64,000 nucleotides of DNA from Paenibacillus sp. OVF10 (GTDB lineage Bacteria; Bacillota; Bacilli; Paenibacillales; Paenibacillaceae): contig CP094668.1 in the NCBI GenBank assembly GCA_022836915.1, forward strand, positions 4,278,001 to 4,342,000. Reading direction: 5' to 3'. Below the pieces are notes generated by a model that saw only the letters and a list, made by a program, of their open reading frames with translations, was not told the DNA's origin and searched no databases. Positions 1 to 10,011 of the stretch are shown one piece after another; the first letter of the stretch is position 1, and each line of letters opens with the position of its first letter. The position numbers and the translations under genes were made by a program.

Positions 1-11
1 ATTCTGTTATG

Positions 12-785
12 TCAGCCGGGCTCTTCATGTCGTTTATGAAACTGTTTAGGCGAGGAACCGGTCATTTTTTTGAATTGCCTGCAAAAATGCTCAACATTAC
101 GGTAACCGCATCGATCGGCAATCTCTGCAACCGTATATGTATGATGTCTGAGATATTCTTTGGCCAAACGTATTCGGCTATGAATAACATCCTCCATACA
201 CGAGAGACCAAAGGATTTCTTGTACATCAATTGCAGGTATCCCGGACTGGCGTTTATGGTCTTCGCCATTTCTGTTATTGTCCAAGGATGGCTTGGATGG
301 TTATGAATTGCCGTTCGAAGCTTCAACAAGGGATAGTGCTGAGGACTAATATCCACTTGGACACAAGACTCAAGCAATTTATTGAACAAGGTTCGCAGCA
401 GGCAATTGATGGTCGATTCCCGGTAATCGTTCTGAAAAGAATGCTCTGCAACAAGCAATTGGAACAGCTTATGACAATATTCCGGATCATCCAGCGGGAA
501 AGGTGTGCCTGACGGAAGGGAGGTATCGGTTACAAACGTTTCATCACTTTCAAAACGAATCCAATCATTAATATAGCGTTCTGAACAAGCCCGATAATAT
601 ATTTTTTGATACGGTTTGAAAAGTACGGCACAATGAGCCGGGTAATCCTTAAGTTGTCCATCAACCCAAAACTGGGCAGGGGTCTTTGTAATGACCAATA
701 GCCAGGCATCATGCCCTTCAGGGATATCAAAAACAAAATGGTTCTGATGTACCGCGTCACATTCCACGTAAAAAATAGAGGTCAT
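12..785 (-). CDS. AraC family transcriptional regulator
   Basis: Intact 257-residue protein. The N-terminal ~150 residues look like a cupin-type effector-binding domain. The C-terminal ~100 residues carry the two helix-turn-helix motifs of the AraC family, ending in the typical signature around YRNVEHFCRQFKKMTG followed by SPKQF. It is transcribed divergently from the GH43 gene at 921, with 135 bp between the start codons, so it is the likely regulator of that gene, probably responding to a pentose or xylo-oligosaccharide. Family assignment is seen directly; the target and effector are inferred from position. The stop codon lies only 12 bases from the window edge. Confidence 0.9.
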   Translation of the reverse strand: MTSIFYVECDAVHQNHFVFDIPEGHDAWLLVITKTPAQFWVDGQLKDYPAHCAVLFKPYQKIYYRACSERYINDWIRFESDETFVTDTSLPSGTPFPLDDPEYCHKLFQLLVAEHSFQNDYRESTINCLLRTLFNKLLESCVQVDISPQHYPLLKLRTAIHNHPSHPWTITEMAKTINASPGYLQLMYKKSFGLSCMEDVIHSRIRLAKEYLRHHTYTVAEIADRCGYRNVEHFCRQFKKMTGSSPKQFHKRHEEPG

Positions 786-920
786 GGTTCTTCTCCTTTC
801 TCTTTAATTTGTAGAAATGAATAGTCACTACACTACTTAAGCTATTTTCTATTATACGAGAGTTATCTTTATTTCATAGAACGAATGTACTATTACGATT
901 GTATGAGGAGTGTACGTTGA

Positions 921-2342
921 ATGAATAAACAAGGTTTGAATCCATACCTTCCACCCTGGGAATATGTCCCTGACGGCGAGCCTTACGTATTTAATGACAG
1001 AGTATATGTGTACGGTTCACATGACCGTTTTAACGGACATGCCTTCTGTCTGAACGATTATGTATGCTGGTCTGCACCCGTAAATGACCTTGGGAATTGG
1101 AGAAATGAGGGCGTGATCTACCGGAAAACAGATGATCCGCTGAATCCGGATGGCGATATGTGTCTGTATGCACCAGATGTTACGCTAGGTCCCGATGGAC
1201 GGTATTATCTGTATTACGTGCTGGATAAAGTACCCGTAGTTTCGGTGGCTGTATGTGACACACCTGCTGGCAAATTTGAATTCCATGGGTATGTACAATA
1301 TGCCGACGGCACTCGTCTGGGCGAAAGAGATGGGGATGAGCCGCAGTTCGATCCCGGCGTGATGACTGAAGGACAACATACCTATCTGTATACCGGTTTT
1401 TGTGCACCTGGAGACCAATCCAGACATGGCGCGATGGCTACGATACTCAGTTCAGACATGCTGACGATTATGGAGGAACCCGTATTTGTGATACCTAGTC
1501 AATCTTACAGCGAAGGCAGTGGTTATGAGGGACATGCATTTTTTGAGGCGCCTTCCATCCGAAAGAGAGGCGACACCTACTACCTCGTATATTCCTCTAT
1601 CGTTATGCATGAATTATGTTATGCCACAAGTCAGTTTCCAAACAAAGGATTTCAATATCAGGGCGTTATCGTAAGCAACTGCGATCTCCATATCGACTCG
1701 TACAAACCTGCCGACAAGCCCATGTATTATGGGGGCAACAACCATGGCAGCATAGTCGAGATCAATGGAGACTGGTATATCTTTTATCACCGTCATACCA
1801 ATGGGGACGCATTCAACCGGCAGGGCTGTATCGAGAAGATATTTTTTCAGGAGGACGGAAGAATTCTTCAGGTGGAAATGACCTCCTGCGGCCCAAATGG
1901 TAGACCGTTAGAAGGAAAAGGTGAGTACCCTGCATATCTTGCATGCAATCTTTTTACCCAGGATGATCAGAGCTATACTGGAGGTTTCGGAGCAGGAGCC
2001 TGGCTGGACAGCCGCTTTCCGAAGATAACCCAGGATGGTAGAGACGGTGATGAAGAGACTGGTTATATTGCCAATATGGTTGAATCCGCAACTGCAGGAT
2101 TTAAGTATTTTGATTGCAAAGGAATTCGCGAAGTCTCAATCAAGGTGCGCGGATATTGTAACGGGTTATTCGAGGTCAAAACAGCATGGGACGGCCCAGC
2201 ACTGGGTACAATCCCGGTGCATTTTACAAATCATTGGAAACCCTATACAGCCGAGATTATTATTCCTGATGGCGTACAGGCGTTGTATTTTACATATCGG
2301 GGTTCGGGAAGTGCGAGCCTCGCTGCATTTATTTTAGCGTAA
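921..2342 (+). CDS. Glycoside hydrolase family 43 enzyme with C-terminal CBM6-like domain
   Basis: 473 residues, start ATG with GAGGAG ten bases upstream. The first ~320 residues form a GH43 five-bladed propeller. The three expected acidic residues are visible: Asp in the opening GEPYVFNDR segment, Asp in YAPDVTLGPDG, and the general acid Glu in FFEAPSIRKRGD. The last ~85 residues resemble a CBM6-type carbohydrate-binding module. There is no signal peptide, so it probably acts inside the cell on imported arabino- or xylo-oligosaccharides as arabinofuranosidase or beta-xylosidase; sequence reading cannot choose between these. It faces a divergent AraC regulator and is closed by a terminator at 2380. 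Confidence 0.88.
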   Translation: MNKQGLNPYLPPWEYVPDGEPYVFNDRVYVYGSHDRFNGHAFCLNDYVCWSAPVNDLGNWRNEGVIYRKTDDPLNPDGDMCLYAPDVTLGPDGRYYLYYVLDKVPVVSVAVCDTPAGKFEFHGYVQYADGTRLGERDGDEPQFDPGVMTEGQHTYLYTGFCAPGDQSRHGAMATILSSDMLTIMEEPVFVIPSQSYSEGSGYEGHAFFEAPSIRKRGDTYYLVYSSIVMHELCYATSQFPNKGFQYQGVIVSNCDLHIDSYKPADKPMYYGGNNHGSIVEINGDWYIFYHRHTNGDAFNRQGCIEKIFFQEDGRILQVEMTSCGPNGRPLEGKGEYPAYLACNLFTQDDQSYTGGFGAGAWLDSRFPKITQDGRDGDEETGYIANMVESATAGFKYFDCKGIREVSIKVRGYCNGLFEVKTAWDGPALGTIPVHFTNHWKPYTAEIIIPDGVQALYFTYRGSGSASLAAFILA

Positions 2343-2379
2343 GTATTACAGAGGAACATAGTCCCCCTGAGAAAGATAG

Positions 2380-2411
2380 AGCAGCTACTGGACATCCAGC
2401 AGCTGCTTTTT
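2380..2411 (+). terminator. Rho-independent terminator after GH43
   Basis: A GC-rich stem built from AGCAGCT and AGCTGCT, with an inner CTGG/CCAG pairing, is followed by TTTTT. It lies 38 bp after the GH43 stop codon and separates it from the convergent AraC gene. Confidence 0.75.
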
Positions 2412-2536
2412 GTATTGGTTAGCTTCCTGCGGCTCAGAGATTGCTGCATCTCATGGTCGTAACACTCTTACTGCAATGGTCAGGTGGCTCTGGGATTACA
2501 GAGATTCTCTCAGGAATCTCAAAAAGTTAAGTATAG

Positions 2537-3447
2537 TCAATCTGGATGGTTGGCTTCTCCGGCCTGCTGTGAATGACTGCGAAATTCACTTGGCGCGATG
2601 CCTGTCCACCGCTTGAACTGGCGGCTAAAATGCGCATTGGTCTTATACCCCAGCATCATCGCAATATGGTCTATGTTCAGGTCCGTTTGTTTTAACAAGC
2701 GCTGCGCTTCGTTCAGAAGGGTTTCGGATAGAAACTTGCGTGGAGCGATGCCATATACCTGCCGAAAAATACGATTAACCTGTGACGGGCTAATGCTCAG
2801 CGATTTGGCAATGTCCTGAATCCAGGTTCGCTCACTCTCTTGAATTTCCCCGTGAAGATGGATATATCTTACCGAATCCTCAATGTGCTCGGCAATCTGA
2901 TGGGCAATGGTTTCTTTTCTCGACAATGTAACGGAGGCTTGCTGAGATAACTGGCCGACCAGGGAGCCGAGCAGTTCAAACACAGCGGCATGTACCTTCA
3001 TTTGTTTGGAGGAAGATAGCGAGCTAGACAAATGTTCTGTGGCCAAACCATACAAGGTAGACAGGGAAGAGGAGAGCCCCAGAGCCAAATTCGAATTTGC
3101 CGGATAATAGATGTCTTTGCAACGGTTAAGTTCTCTGCAAAAGGATGTATCGTGTATGCTGAAATGCACGGAAAAATAAGTGAACCCTCCGGTCCGGCTC
3201 CGGTGCAAGAATGGGTCATACCAGGCCGGATGAACAGAAGGTCGCCAACCGACTGATGATAAGACTGCCCGTTGACAACCATGTTCATCTGCCCGTCCAT
3301 CATCCAGTGGACTTCATACATTGAATGTTCGTGAGACGGATAAGTCCAGCTGGAATCTACTTTTCTTGCGTGCAGCCCCAATAGTTGAAAAGACATGCGA
3401 ACATCGGGCAGACGACCTAAATACACAGCATCCGAAAGCTTGGTCAC
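2537..3447 (-). CDS. AraC family transcriptional regulator (frame broken)
   Basis: Two overlapping frames make one 303-residue AraC protein. The N-terminal part (GTG start at 3447) is a cupin with the HEHSMYEVHWMMDG and GDLLFIRPGMTHSC signatures. The second frame holds the linker and the double helix-turn-helix, ending near HFSRQFKRWTGIAPSEF. The break is at CCC 3185-3187; one more C (G on the coding strand) joins PEG to FTYFSVHF smoothly, so this is probably a sequencing deletion. The gene is divergent from the dehydratase/dehydrogenase operon starting at 3663, which makes it the candidate regulator of that operon. The effector is unknown. Confidence 0.82.
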
Positions 3448-3601
3448 AGCAAGCCAACCCCTTGTACTATTCTATATACCAACATCCTGTCATCGGAGTG
3501 TCCTCGTAAATCATCTTTAGTTCAACGGATCTAACCTCATCTTAACAGAAAAAAATGCGTGAAAAGGGTAAATCGTCGGAGTGATTAGAACATCGTCATG
3601 A

Positions 3602-3621
3602 ACCATAGCGGGTGCTATGGT
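3602..3621. promoter_or_regulatory. Inverted repeat upstream of pentose-acid operon
   Basis: A perfect 8-bp inverted repeat (ACCATAGC, 4-bp spacer, GCTATGGT) lies about 40 bp before the first gene of the oxidative pentose operon and about 155 bp before the divergent AraC start. There is no T-run, so it is not a terminator. It could be an operator or a hairpin in the 5' leader. The shape is seen directly; the role is inferred. Confidence 0.45.
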
Positions 3622-3662
3622 AGTATTATCAACCCGATGGGGAAAAATGGAGGCAAGCTTGA

Positions 3663-4538
3663 ATGAGAATTATTCGATTTCTGGACGGACAACAGAAGTG
3701 GCTGGCAGCCGTTACGGATGATGAACAAGCCTATCGTTTGCCGCAAGCAGATTTTATGACTTTGATCTATCAAGCAAGAAAGCAGGGGATTTCTCCAGTT
3801 CACCTTGTTGAAAGCGCTTTTAAACCGTTGAACAAGTTAACTGACGATTGGACTTCCTTGCATCTAATCACGCCATTGGAAGCTCCGGAAGTATGGGCGG
3901 CGGGTGTGACTTATCAGCGCAGCCGCGAAGCGCGAAATTATGAAGCAACGGAAGGCAAGCTGGATGCAAAGACCTTTTACGATAAAGTTTATGATGCCGA
4001 AAGACCGGAGATCTTTTTTAAATCCACAGCAGCCCGCACTATAGGACCGCTTGAGGCAGTCACGCTTCGCAGCGATTCCAATTGGCAGATCCCGGAGCCT
4101 GAGCTGGGGTTGGTGCTTGCCGCGGATGGCAACATTGTGGGATACATCGTTGGCAATGACATGAGTTGCCGCGATATTGAAGGGGAAAACCCGCTGTATC
4201 TGCCGCAAGCAAAAATGTGGCGCAATTCCTGCTCTATAGGTCCGGCCATTCGTCTAGCGGAAACGGTGCAGAATCCATATGCGTTCAGCATCGTCTGCGA
4301 AATATATCGTAAAGGAGATTTGGTCGTCAAAAGCGAGGCAAGCACGAGTGAGTTAAACCGAAAACTCGATGAGCTGGTTTCTTTTCTGGCCAGAGATAAC
4401 GATCTGTTTGACGGTACGGTGTTATTGACAGGCACTAGCATCGTGCCACCCAATGATTTTACACTTGCACCCGGGGACCGCATTGAAATATCCATTAGCG
4501 ATATCGGGACACTTATTAATCCAGTCATTTCAAACTAA
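3663..4538 (+). CDS. Fumarylacetoacetate hydrolase-fold protein, probable 2-keto-3-deoxy-pentonate dehydratase
   Basis: 291 residues, ATG start preceded by GGAGG. The FAH-fold core is visible at about residues 135-190, with the acidic metal-binding stretch around PEPELGLVLA and the GNDMSCRDIEGEN loop. Members of this fold that sit with an aldehyde dehydrogenase and a sugar-acid dehydratase (XylX of Caulobacter, 2-keto-3-deoxy-D-arabinonate dehydratase of Sulfolobus) convert 2-keto-3-deoxy-pentonate to 2-oxoglutarate semialdehyde. The same neighbours are present here, in one operon (21 bp to the next start), so that role is inferred from context. An isomerase or hydrolase of aromatic breakdown is the alternative, but no aromatic-pathway gene is nearby. 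Confidence 0.78.
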   Translation: MRIIRFLDGQQKWLAAVTDDEQAYRLPQADFMTLIYQARKQGISPVHLVESAFKPLNKLTDDWTSLHLITPLEAPEVWAAGVTYQRSREARNYEATEGKLDAKTFYDKVYDAERPEIFFKSTAARTIGPLEAVTLRSDSNWQIPEPELGLVLAADGNIVGYIVGNDMSCRDIEGENPLYLPQAKMWRNSCSIGPAIRLAETVQNPYAFSIVCEIYRKGDLVVKSEASTSELNRKLDELVSFLARDNDLFDGTVLLTGTSIVPPNDFTLAPGDRIEISISDIGTLINPVISN

Positions 4539-4559
4539 TGTACAAGGAGGATGAATGTG

Positions 4560-6025
4560 ATGACCACATTTCAGGTAGAGCAGACATACAGCAATTACAT
4601 TAACGGAGAATGGGTGAAGGCGACATCCGGTGAAACCGAACCGAGCATCAACCCGGCGAATCAGAAGGAGGTAGTTGGCTATGTACCCACCTCCGGCGTA
4701 GAGGATCTGAACCGGGCTGTCGCAGCGGCGAAGGAAGCTGCAAAAGATTGGCGGAGGTTATCGGGTGCGGAACGCGGCAACTATCTATTTCAGGCAGCCA
4801 ATGTGCTGGAACGCCGGGCCGATGAAGTTGCAGAGGCGATGACCAGGGAAATGGGCAAAACACTCCCAGAAGCCAAAGGAGAGACACTGCGCGGTGTCGC
4901 GATCTTAAGGTATTACGCTGGAGAAGGCATGCGAAAAACCGGTGATGTCATTCCATCAACGGACAGCGAAGCACTGATGTTTACGACCCGTGTACCTCTT
5001 GGCGTTGTAGGGGTTATTGCTCCTTGGAATTTCCCAGTAGCCATTCCGATTTGGAAAACAGCTCCGGCCTTAATTTATGGCAATACGGTTGTGTTGAAGC
5101 CGGCTCAGGAAACTGCGGTCACTGCCGCTAAAGTCATGGAGTGTTTTGAAGAGGCAGGCATCCCGGCAGGTGTTCTTAATCTGGTATGCGGCAGAGGCTC
5201 AGTGATCGGATCTGCACTTGCTGAGCATCCGGATGTGGGCGGAATAACGTTCACAGGCTCCAATGAAGTGGGCAAACGGGTCGGCGGCGCAGCACTGGCA
5301 CGTGGGGCCAAGTATCAACTTGAAATGGGTGGGAAAAACCCGATTATTATCGCGGCTGACGCTGACCTGGATTTGGCTGTGGAAGCCACGATCAGCGGTG
5401 GGTTGAAATCGACCGGGCAAAAATGTACGGCCACCAGCAAGGTCATTATTGAACGAAAAGTATACGATGCCTTCAAAGAAAAGCTGCTCTCGCAAATCCA
5501 GGAAATCCGGCTCGGTGACGGCATGTCTGCTGGAAGCTGGATGGGTCCATGTGCAAGCGAAGGACAGCTCAATACCGTGCTGAGTTATATTCAAAAAGGT
5601 CAGGATGAAGGTGCCGTTCTGCTCGCTGGCGGAAAAAGAGGGGACGGTCCGGGACTCGAAGAGGATTCTATGTGCAGCCGACCGTATTTGAAGGGGTCGA
5701 ATCCCATATGTCCATCGCCCGGGAAGAAATCTTTGGCCCAGTCCTGGCCTTGATTGCGGTAGATTCCCTGGAGGAAGCGATCGAAGCGGCTAATGATAGC
5801 GATTATGGCTTGAGTGCTTCCATCTATACACAGAACGTCGGAGCCATGTTGTCTTTCATCCGGGACATGGATGCGGGACTGGTCAGAATTAATGCAGAAA
5901 CGGCCGGCGTAGAGCTGCAGGCTCCGTTCGGCGGAATGAAGATGTCAAGTTCACATTCAAGAGAACAGGGGCAAGCGGCTATCGAATTTTTCACGGCCAT
6001 CAAAACGATCTTTGTGAAGTCATAA
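4560..6025 (+). CDS. Aldehyde dehydrogenase, probable 2-oxoglutarate semialdehyde dehydrogenase (frame broken)
   Basis: Corrected length 488 residues, typical of the NAD(P)-dependent ALDH superfamily. Visible motifs are the cofactor-binding APWNFPVAIP and FTGSNEVGKRV segments, general base Glu in LEMGGKNP and catalytic Cys in GQKCTATSKV. The C-terminal piece with AREEIFGPVLALI lies in another frame; one extra G at GG 5663-5664 joins them as EEGFYVQPTVFEGV, so the break is probably a sequencing deletion. Start chosen at ATG 4560, nine bases after AAGGAGG; the ATG at 4551 touches the ribosome site and is too close. Between an FAH-fold dehydratase and a YjhG-type dehydratase it would produce 2-oxoglutarate from its semialdehyde. 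Confidence 0.85.
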
Positions 6026-6041
6026 ACTTTGGGAGGCAACC

Positions 6042-8017
6042 ATGTACGAACAGATTACGTCGATTATGGGGAGAAGGCGTCCAACTGCTTCGATATCATA
6101 GCACATGCTCCAGGGGCTGCCGGACGTCTTCCTTTAACGGATGATTTGCTGCGGAATGCTCCAAGCGGCGACTTGTTCGGCATGTCCCAGAATGTTGGAA
6201 TGGGCTGGAAGCCCGGGGAATTGAACGGAAAACAATTTCTGATCTTAAGTACACAAGGTGGCATACGCAATGAAGATGGCAGCCCGGCAGCACTAGGTTA
6301 CCATACGGGCCACTGGGAGGTCGGCCTGCTGATGAAGGCTGCCGCAGAAGAACTGTCAAGCCGGGGAGGAATCCCGTTTGCTGGATATGTCAGCGATCCG
6401 TGTGACGGCAGATCTCAGGGGACAACCGGCATGTTTGACTCGCTTCCGTACCGGAACGATGCCGCTATGGTATTTCGCAGACTGATTCGCTCGCTGCCAA
6501 CACGTAAAGGCGTGCTTGGTGTCGCCACTTGTGACAAAGGCCTTCCAGCGATGATGCTCGCGCTTGCCGGCATGCCGCAATTGCCTGGCGTAATCGTTCC
6601 CGGTGGCGTCACACTTCCGCCTACCGATGGAGAGGACGCCGGTAAAATTCAGACCATCGGTGCACGGTACGTCAACGGGGAACTTTCTCTGGAAATGGCG
6701 TCGGATTTAGGATGCCGAGCTTGTGCTACACCGGGAGGAGGCTGTCAGTTTCTAGGTACCGCGGCTACAGCCCAGGTTGTAGCCGAGGCAATGGGTATGA
6801 CAGTGCCACATGCCGCGCTTGCACCTTCCGGGCAGCCGATCTGGTTTGAAATGGCGCGCCAATCGTCACGTGCACTCATCCATATGGAGTCACAGGGGAT
6901 GAGGATGGCAGACATCGTCACGGATGCATCCATTCGCAATGCGATGACCGTCCATGCTGCGTTTGGCGGATCGACCAATCTGCTTCTTCACATACCGGCA
7001 ATTGCCCATGCGGCCGGTTTAACCGTGCCTACGGTACAGGACTGGATACAAGTCAACAAGAATGTTCCAAGACTGGTGAGTGCCCTGCCAAACGGACCGA
7101 TCTTTTATCCGACCATACGTGTCTTTCAGGCTGGAGGGGTACCGGAGGTCATGCTTCACCTCAGACAGCTGGGTCTGTTGGATGAGTCTGTACCAACGGT
7201 TACAGGTACTTCACTGGGTCAGGTACTGGACTGGTGGGAATCGTCGGAACGCCGTCATCTCATGCGGAAGCAGTTAAAAGAGCAGGACGGCATTGATCCG
7301 GACAGTGTCATCATGAGTGTAGAACACGCTCAGCGGCTTGGAATCTCATCGACCGTAACATTTCCAACCGGGAATATCGCTCCGGAAGGTTCTGTCATCA
7401 AATCCACCTCTATTGATCCTGCTGTGCTGGATGAGCATGGCGTATACCGTCATCGTGGCAGAGCAAAGGTGTTTACCACCGAACGTGAGGCGATCCATGC
7501 GATTAAGACCGGAGGAATTCTGGCTGGCGACGTTGTTGTGCTTCTCGGGCGAGGTCCATCGGGAACCGGAATGGAGGAAACGTACCAGCTTACATCTGCG
7601 CTTAAACATTTGCCTTTTGGCAAATACGTGTCTCTAATTACGGATGCCCGGTTCTCCGGTGTTTCCACCGGAGCGTGTATTGGTCATGTTGGCCCCGAAG
7701 CGCTGGCAGGCGGACCGATTGGCAAACTGCGGAACGGAGACCTGATTGACATCGCGGTTGATCGTAACACACTGGAGGGCAGCATTAACTTTGTCGGAGA
7801 AGGAGAGCTGGAGTTTTCGCCGGAAGAAGGTGCACTCATCCTGGCACAAAGGCCCTTTCATCCAGATATGAGGCCTGATGAAGCTTTGCCGGATGATACA
7901 AAGCTCTGGGCTGCATTGCAATCGGTCAGCGGTGGGACTTGGAGAGGGAATGTATATGATGTAGAGCGGATCATAACCGCCCTGGAAGCCGGCAAAAAAG
8001 CGCTGGGCTGGTACTGA
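6042..8017 (+). CDS. YjhG/YagF-family sugar-acid dehydratase, probable D-xylonate dehydratase (frame broken near start)
   Basis: Corrected length 658 residues, close to E. coli YjhG in length and strongly alike in remembered sequence through VSDPCDGRSQGTTGMFDSLP, ATCDKGLPA, CATPGGGCQFLGTA and TDARFSGVSTGACIGHVGPE. These belong to the IlvD/Edd superfamily, which uses an iron-sulfur cluster held by such cysteines. E. coli YjhG and YagF dehydrate D-xylonate to 2-keto-3-deoxy-D-xylonate. The true start is ATG 6042 after GGGAGG (6031-6036), giving MYEQITSIMG; the main frame is regained by one extra G in GGGG 6068-6071 (EKASNCFD). A TTG at 6029 lies in the main frame but overlaps the ribosome site and is rejected. 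Substrate D-xylonate is inferred; L-arabonate is possible. Confidence 0.85.
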
Positions 8018-8079
8018 TATCCACCTTTTGTGTATCTGTTGTTGTATAGATCATTACTTTCATACCGGAGGTTTCTTCA

Positions 8080-9696
8080 ATGAATAAGATCAAGAAAATG
8101 ATCACCAATCCCATCCTTCCCGGTTTCCATCCCGATCCGTCCATATGCCGAGCAGGAGAGGATTATTATATCGCTACTTCCACCTTTGAATGGTTCCCTG
8201 GTGTACGGATTCACCATTCCCGGGATCTGGTTCATTGGCGGCCAATTGCTTCTCCGCTGACTCGTGTAACGCAGTTGAACATGGAGGGCAACATTAATTC
8301 CGGAGGCGTATGGGCACCCTGTCTTAGTTACGACAACGGTGTGTTTTACCTGATCTACACCGATGTCAAAAGCCGGGTAGGCGCTTTTAAAGATACCCAC
8401 AATTACCTTGTGACAGCAACGGATATCGAGGGCCCTTGGTCCGAGCCGGTGTATCTGAACAGCAGTGGTTTTGATCCTTCCCTGTTTCATGATGAGGATG
8501 GGTGCAAGTGGCTGGTCAATATGATATGGGATCACCGTAAGGGCAAAAATCGGTTTGCAGGCATCGTTCTTCAGGAATATTCCGTCCAGGAACATAAGCT
8601 GATCGGACCGGCCGTTAACATTTTTAAGGGAACAGAATTAGGGTTGACCGAAGCACCCCACCTTTATAAACACAAGGGTTATTATTATCTGATTACTGCT
8701 GAAGGAGGAACCGGTTATGAGCATGCGGTTACAGTAGCACGTTCTCGTACGTTACAAGGCCCTTACGAGGTCGATCCTGCCAATCCGATCCTCACTTCAT
8801 ACGGCAGACCAGATTTAGCTCTACAAAAAGCGGGTCACGGCAGTCTCGTCGAAACGCACACCGGCGAGTGGTATATGGCTCATCTAGTCGGACGGCCCGT
8901 TCATCACAAATATTGCATTCTTGGACGCGAGACTGCTCTTCAATCGTGTATTTGGAGCGAGGACGGCTGGCTGAGACTTGCGAGCGGTGACCGATATCCG
9001 GAGGTTCAGGTGCCTGCACCAATGATCCAGCCCCATCCGTTTGAGCCGATTGCTGAAATGGATCATTTCGATCACTTTGAGCTTCGGCATGATTGGAATA
9101 CACTACGCATTCCACCCGATTCAACATGGGTCAGCTTAACGGAACGTCCCGGTTACTTGCGCTTGCACGGCATGGAGTCGATGAGTTCAACGCACAGGCA
9201 GAGCATGATCGCACGCAGACTTCAGGCCTTGGAGTGCGAAGCCGAGACGTGTCTGGAATTTGCGCCGGACCATCCACAGCAAATGGCAGGATTGATTTTG
9301 TACTACGATACCCAGGACTATCTCTACTTACGTGTAACTTATCATGAAGAGAAGGGACCTTGCTTGGGGATTATTCAGTCCAAATACGGGGTATACGACG
9401 AACTGCTTCAGGATATTCCGCTAGAGTCGGTGAGCACGCTCCGTTTAAAGGCTGTGGTGGATCAAGATCGCGCCCGCTTTTACTATGCGATAAATAGTGA
9501 TTCATCCTGGAATACAGCAGGCGAGTGGGTTGATATCACACATCTGTCCGATGAATCTCCGGAGTATATCCGGTTTACGGGAACCTATATCGGTCTTTGT
9601 GTACAGGATCTTGGCGGAACCCGCAAACATGCCGATTTTGATTACTTTATGTATAAAGAAACAAAGCATGCAGCAGGTGTAATGGAAAACATGTGA
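8080..9696 (+). CDS. Beta-xylosidase, GH43 (subfamily 11-like)
   Basis: 538 residues, ATG start eight bases after GGAGG. The opening NPILPGFHPDPSI contains the catalytic base Asp; GFDPSLFHDEDG carries the pKa-modulating Asp and LGLTEAPHLYKHKG the general acid Glu. After the propeller (about residues 10-310) comes a C-terminal beta-sandwich (about 330-530) of the kind that closes the active site in Bacillus/Geobacillus XynB beta-xylosidases. There is no signal peptide, so it acts in the cytoplasm, releasing xylose from xylo-oligosaccharides. It is 62 bp downstream of the dehydratase on the same strand, which ties release of xylose to its oxidative use. Confidence 0.9.
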   Translation: MNKIKKMITNPILPGFHPDPSICRAGEDYYIATSTFEWFPGVRIHHSRDLVHWRPIASPLTRVTQLNMEGNINSGGVWAPCLSYDNGVFYLIYTDVKSRVGAFKDTHNYLVTATDIEGPWSEPVYLNSSGFDPSLFHDEDGCKWLVNMIWDHRKGKNRFAGIVLQEYSVQEHKLIGPAVNIFKGTELGLTEAPHLYKHKGYYYLITAEGGTGYEHAVTVARSRTLQGPYEVDPANPILTSYGRPDLALQKAGHGSLVETHTGEWYMAHLVGRPVHHKYCILGRETALQSCIWSEDGWLRLASGDRYPEVQVPAPMIQPHPFEPIAEMDHFDHFELRHDWNTLRIPPDSTWVSLTERPGYLRLHGMESMSSTHRQSMIARRLQALECEAETCLEFAPDHPQQMAGLILYYDTQDYLYLRVTYHEEKGPCLGIIQSKYGVYDELLQDIPLESVSTLRLKAVVDQDRARFYYAINSDSSWNTAGEWVDITHLSDESPEYIRFTGTYIGLCVQDLGGTRKHADFDYFMYKETKHAAGVMENM

Positions 9697-9702
9697 CGGT
9701 CT

Positions 9703-9933
9703 TTGAAAAGGCACATTATTCCATATAAATCAGTTGATATCGTTAGGGACAATAATGGAAACCAGCATGAAATGAACATGGAAAGTAAAGCAGCAAGAAT
9801 AGAGGAATATATGCTCGCAGAAGTAAAGGAACAGGGCATAGTGCGGAGCAGGAAGGCTGAGTGTGATCATGACGATTCTGCTGGGGCTGGACTTCGAGAC
9901 ACTTCGTACATTAACATAGATGGAGTGAGATAA
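9703..9933 (+). other. Short unassigned ORF between GH43 and two-component system
   Basis: The 315-bp stretch between the GH43 gene and the histidine kinase holds one open frame of up to 76 codons from a TTG without a clear ribosome site. Its stop lies directly before the terminator at 9938. I do not recognise the product. A second frame (MTILLGLDFETLRT) overlaps its end, so this may be a broken remnant rather than a gene. Confidence 0.2.
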
Positions 9934-9937
9934 TGAT

Positions 9938-9962
9938 CGGTACAGTAATGTACCGTTTTTTT
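9938..9962 (+). terminator. Rho-independent terminator
   Basis: A perfect 6-bp stem, CGGTAC / GTACCG with a 6-base loop, is followed by seven T. It probably ends the oxidative pentose operon that finishes with the GH43 beta-xylosidase. Confidence 0.85.
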
Positions 9963-10011
9963 GTGTTTAGGAAGATTGTTTTGAGATAGTACCTGATAGA
10001 GGTGATCAAGC

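Noticed and set aside
9..512. Plus-strand ORF opposite the AraC gene
   Set aside because: It is the complement of a well-supported AraC coding region and has no ribosome site or domain.
3864..4528. Long minus-strand ORFs opposite the FAH-fold gene
   Set aside because: Shadow frames of a gene with clear family motifs on the plus strand.
6029..6041. TTG start for the sugar-acid dehydratase
   Set aside because: The codon overlaps the GGGAGG ribosome site; ATG 6042 is correctly spaced and joins the main frame after one added G.
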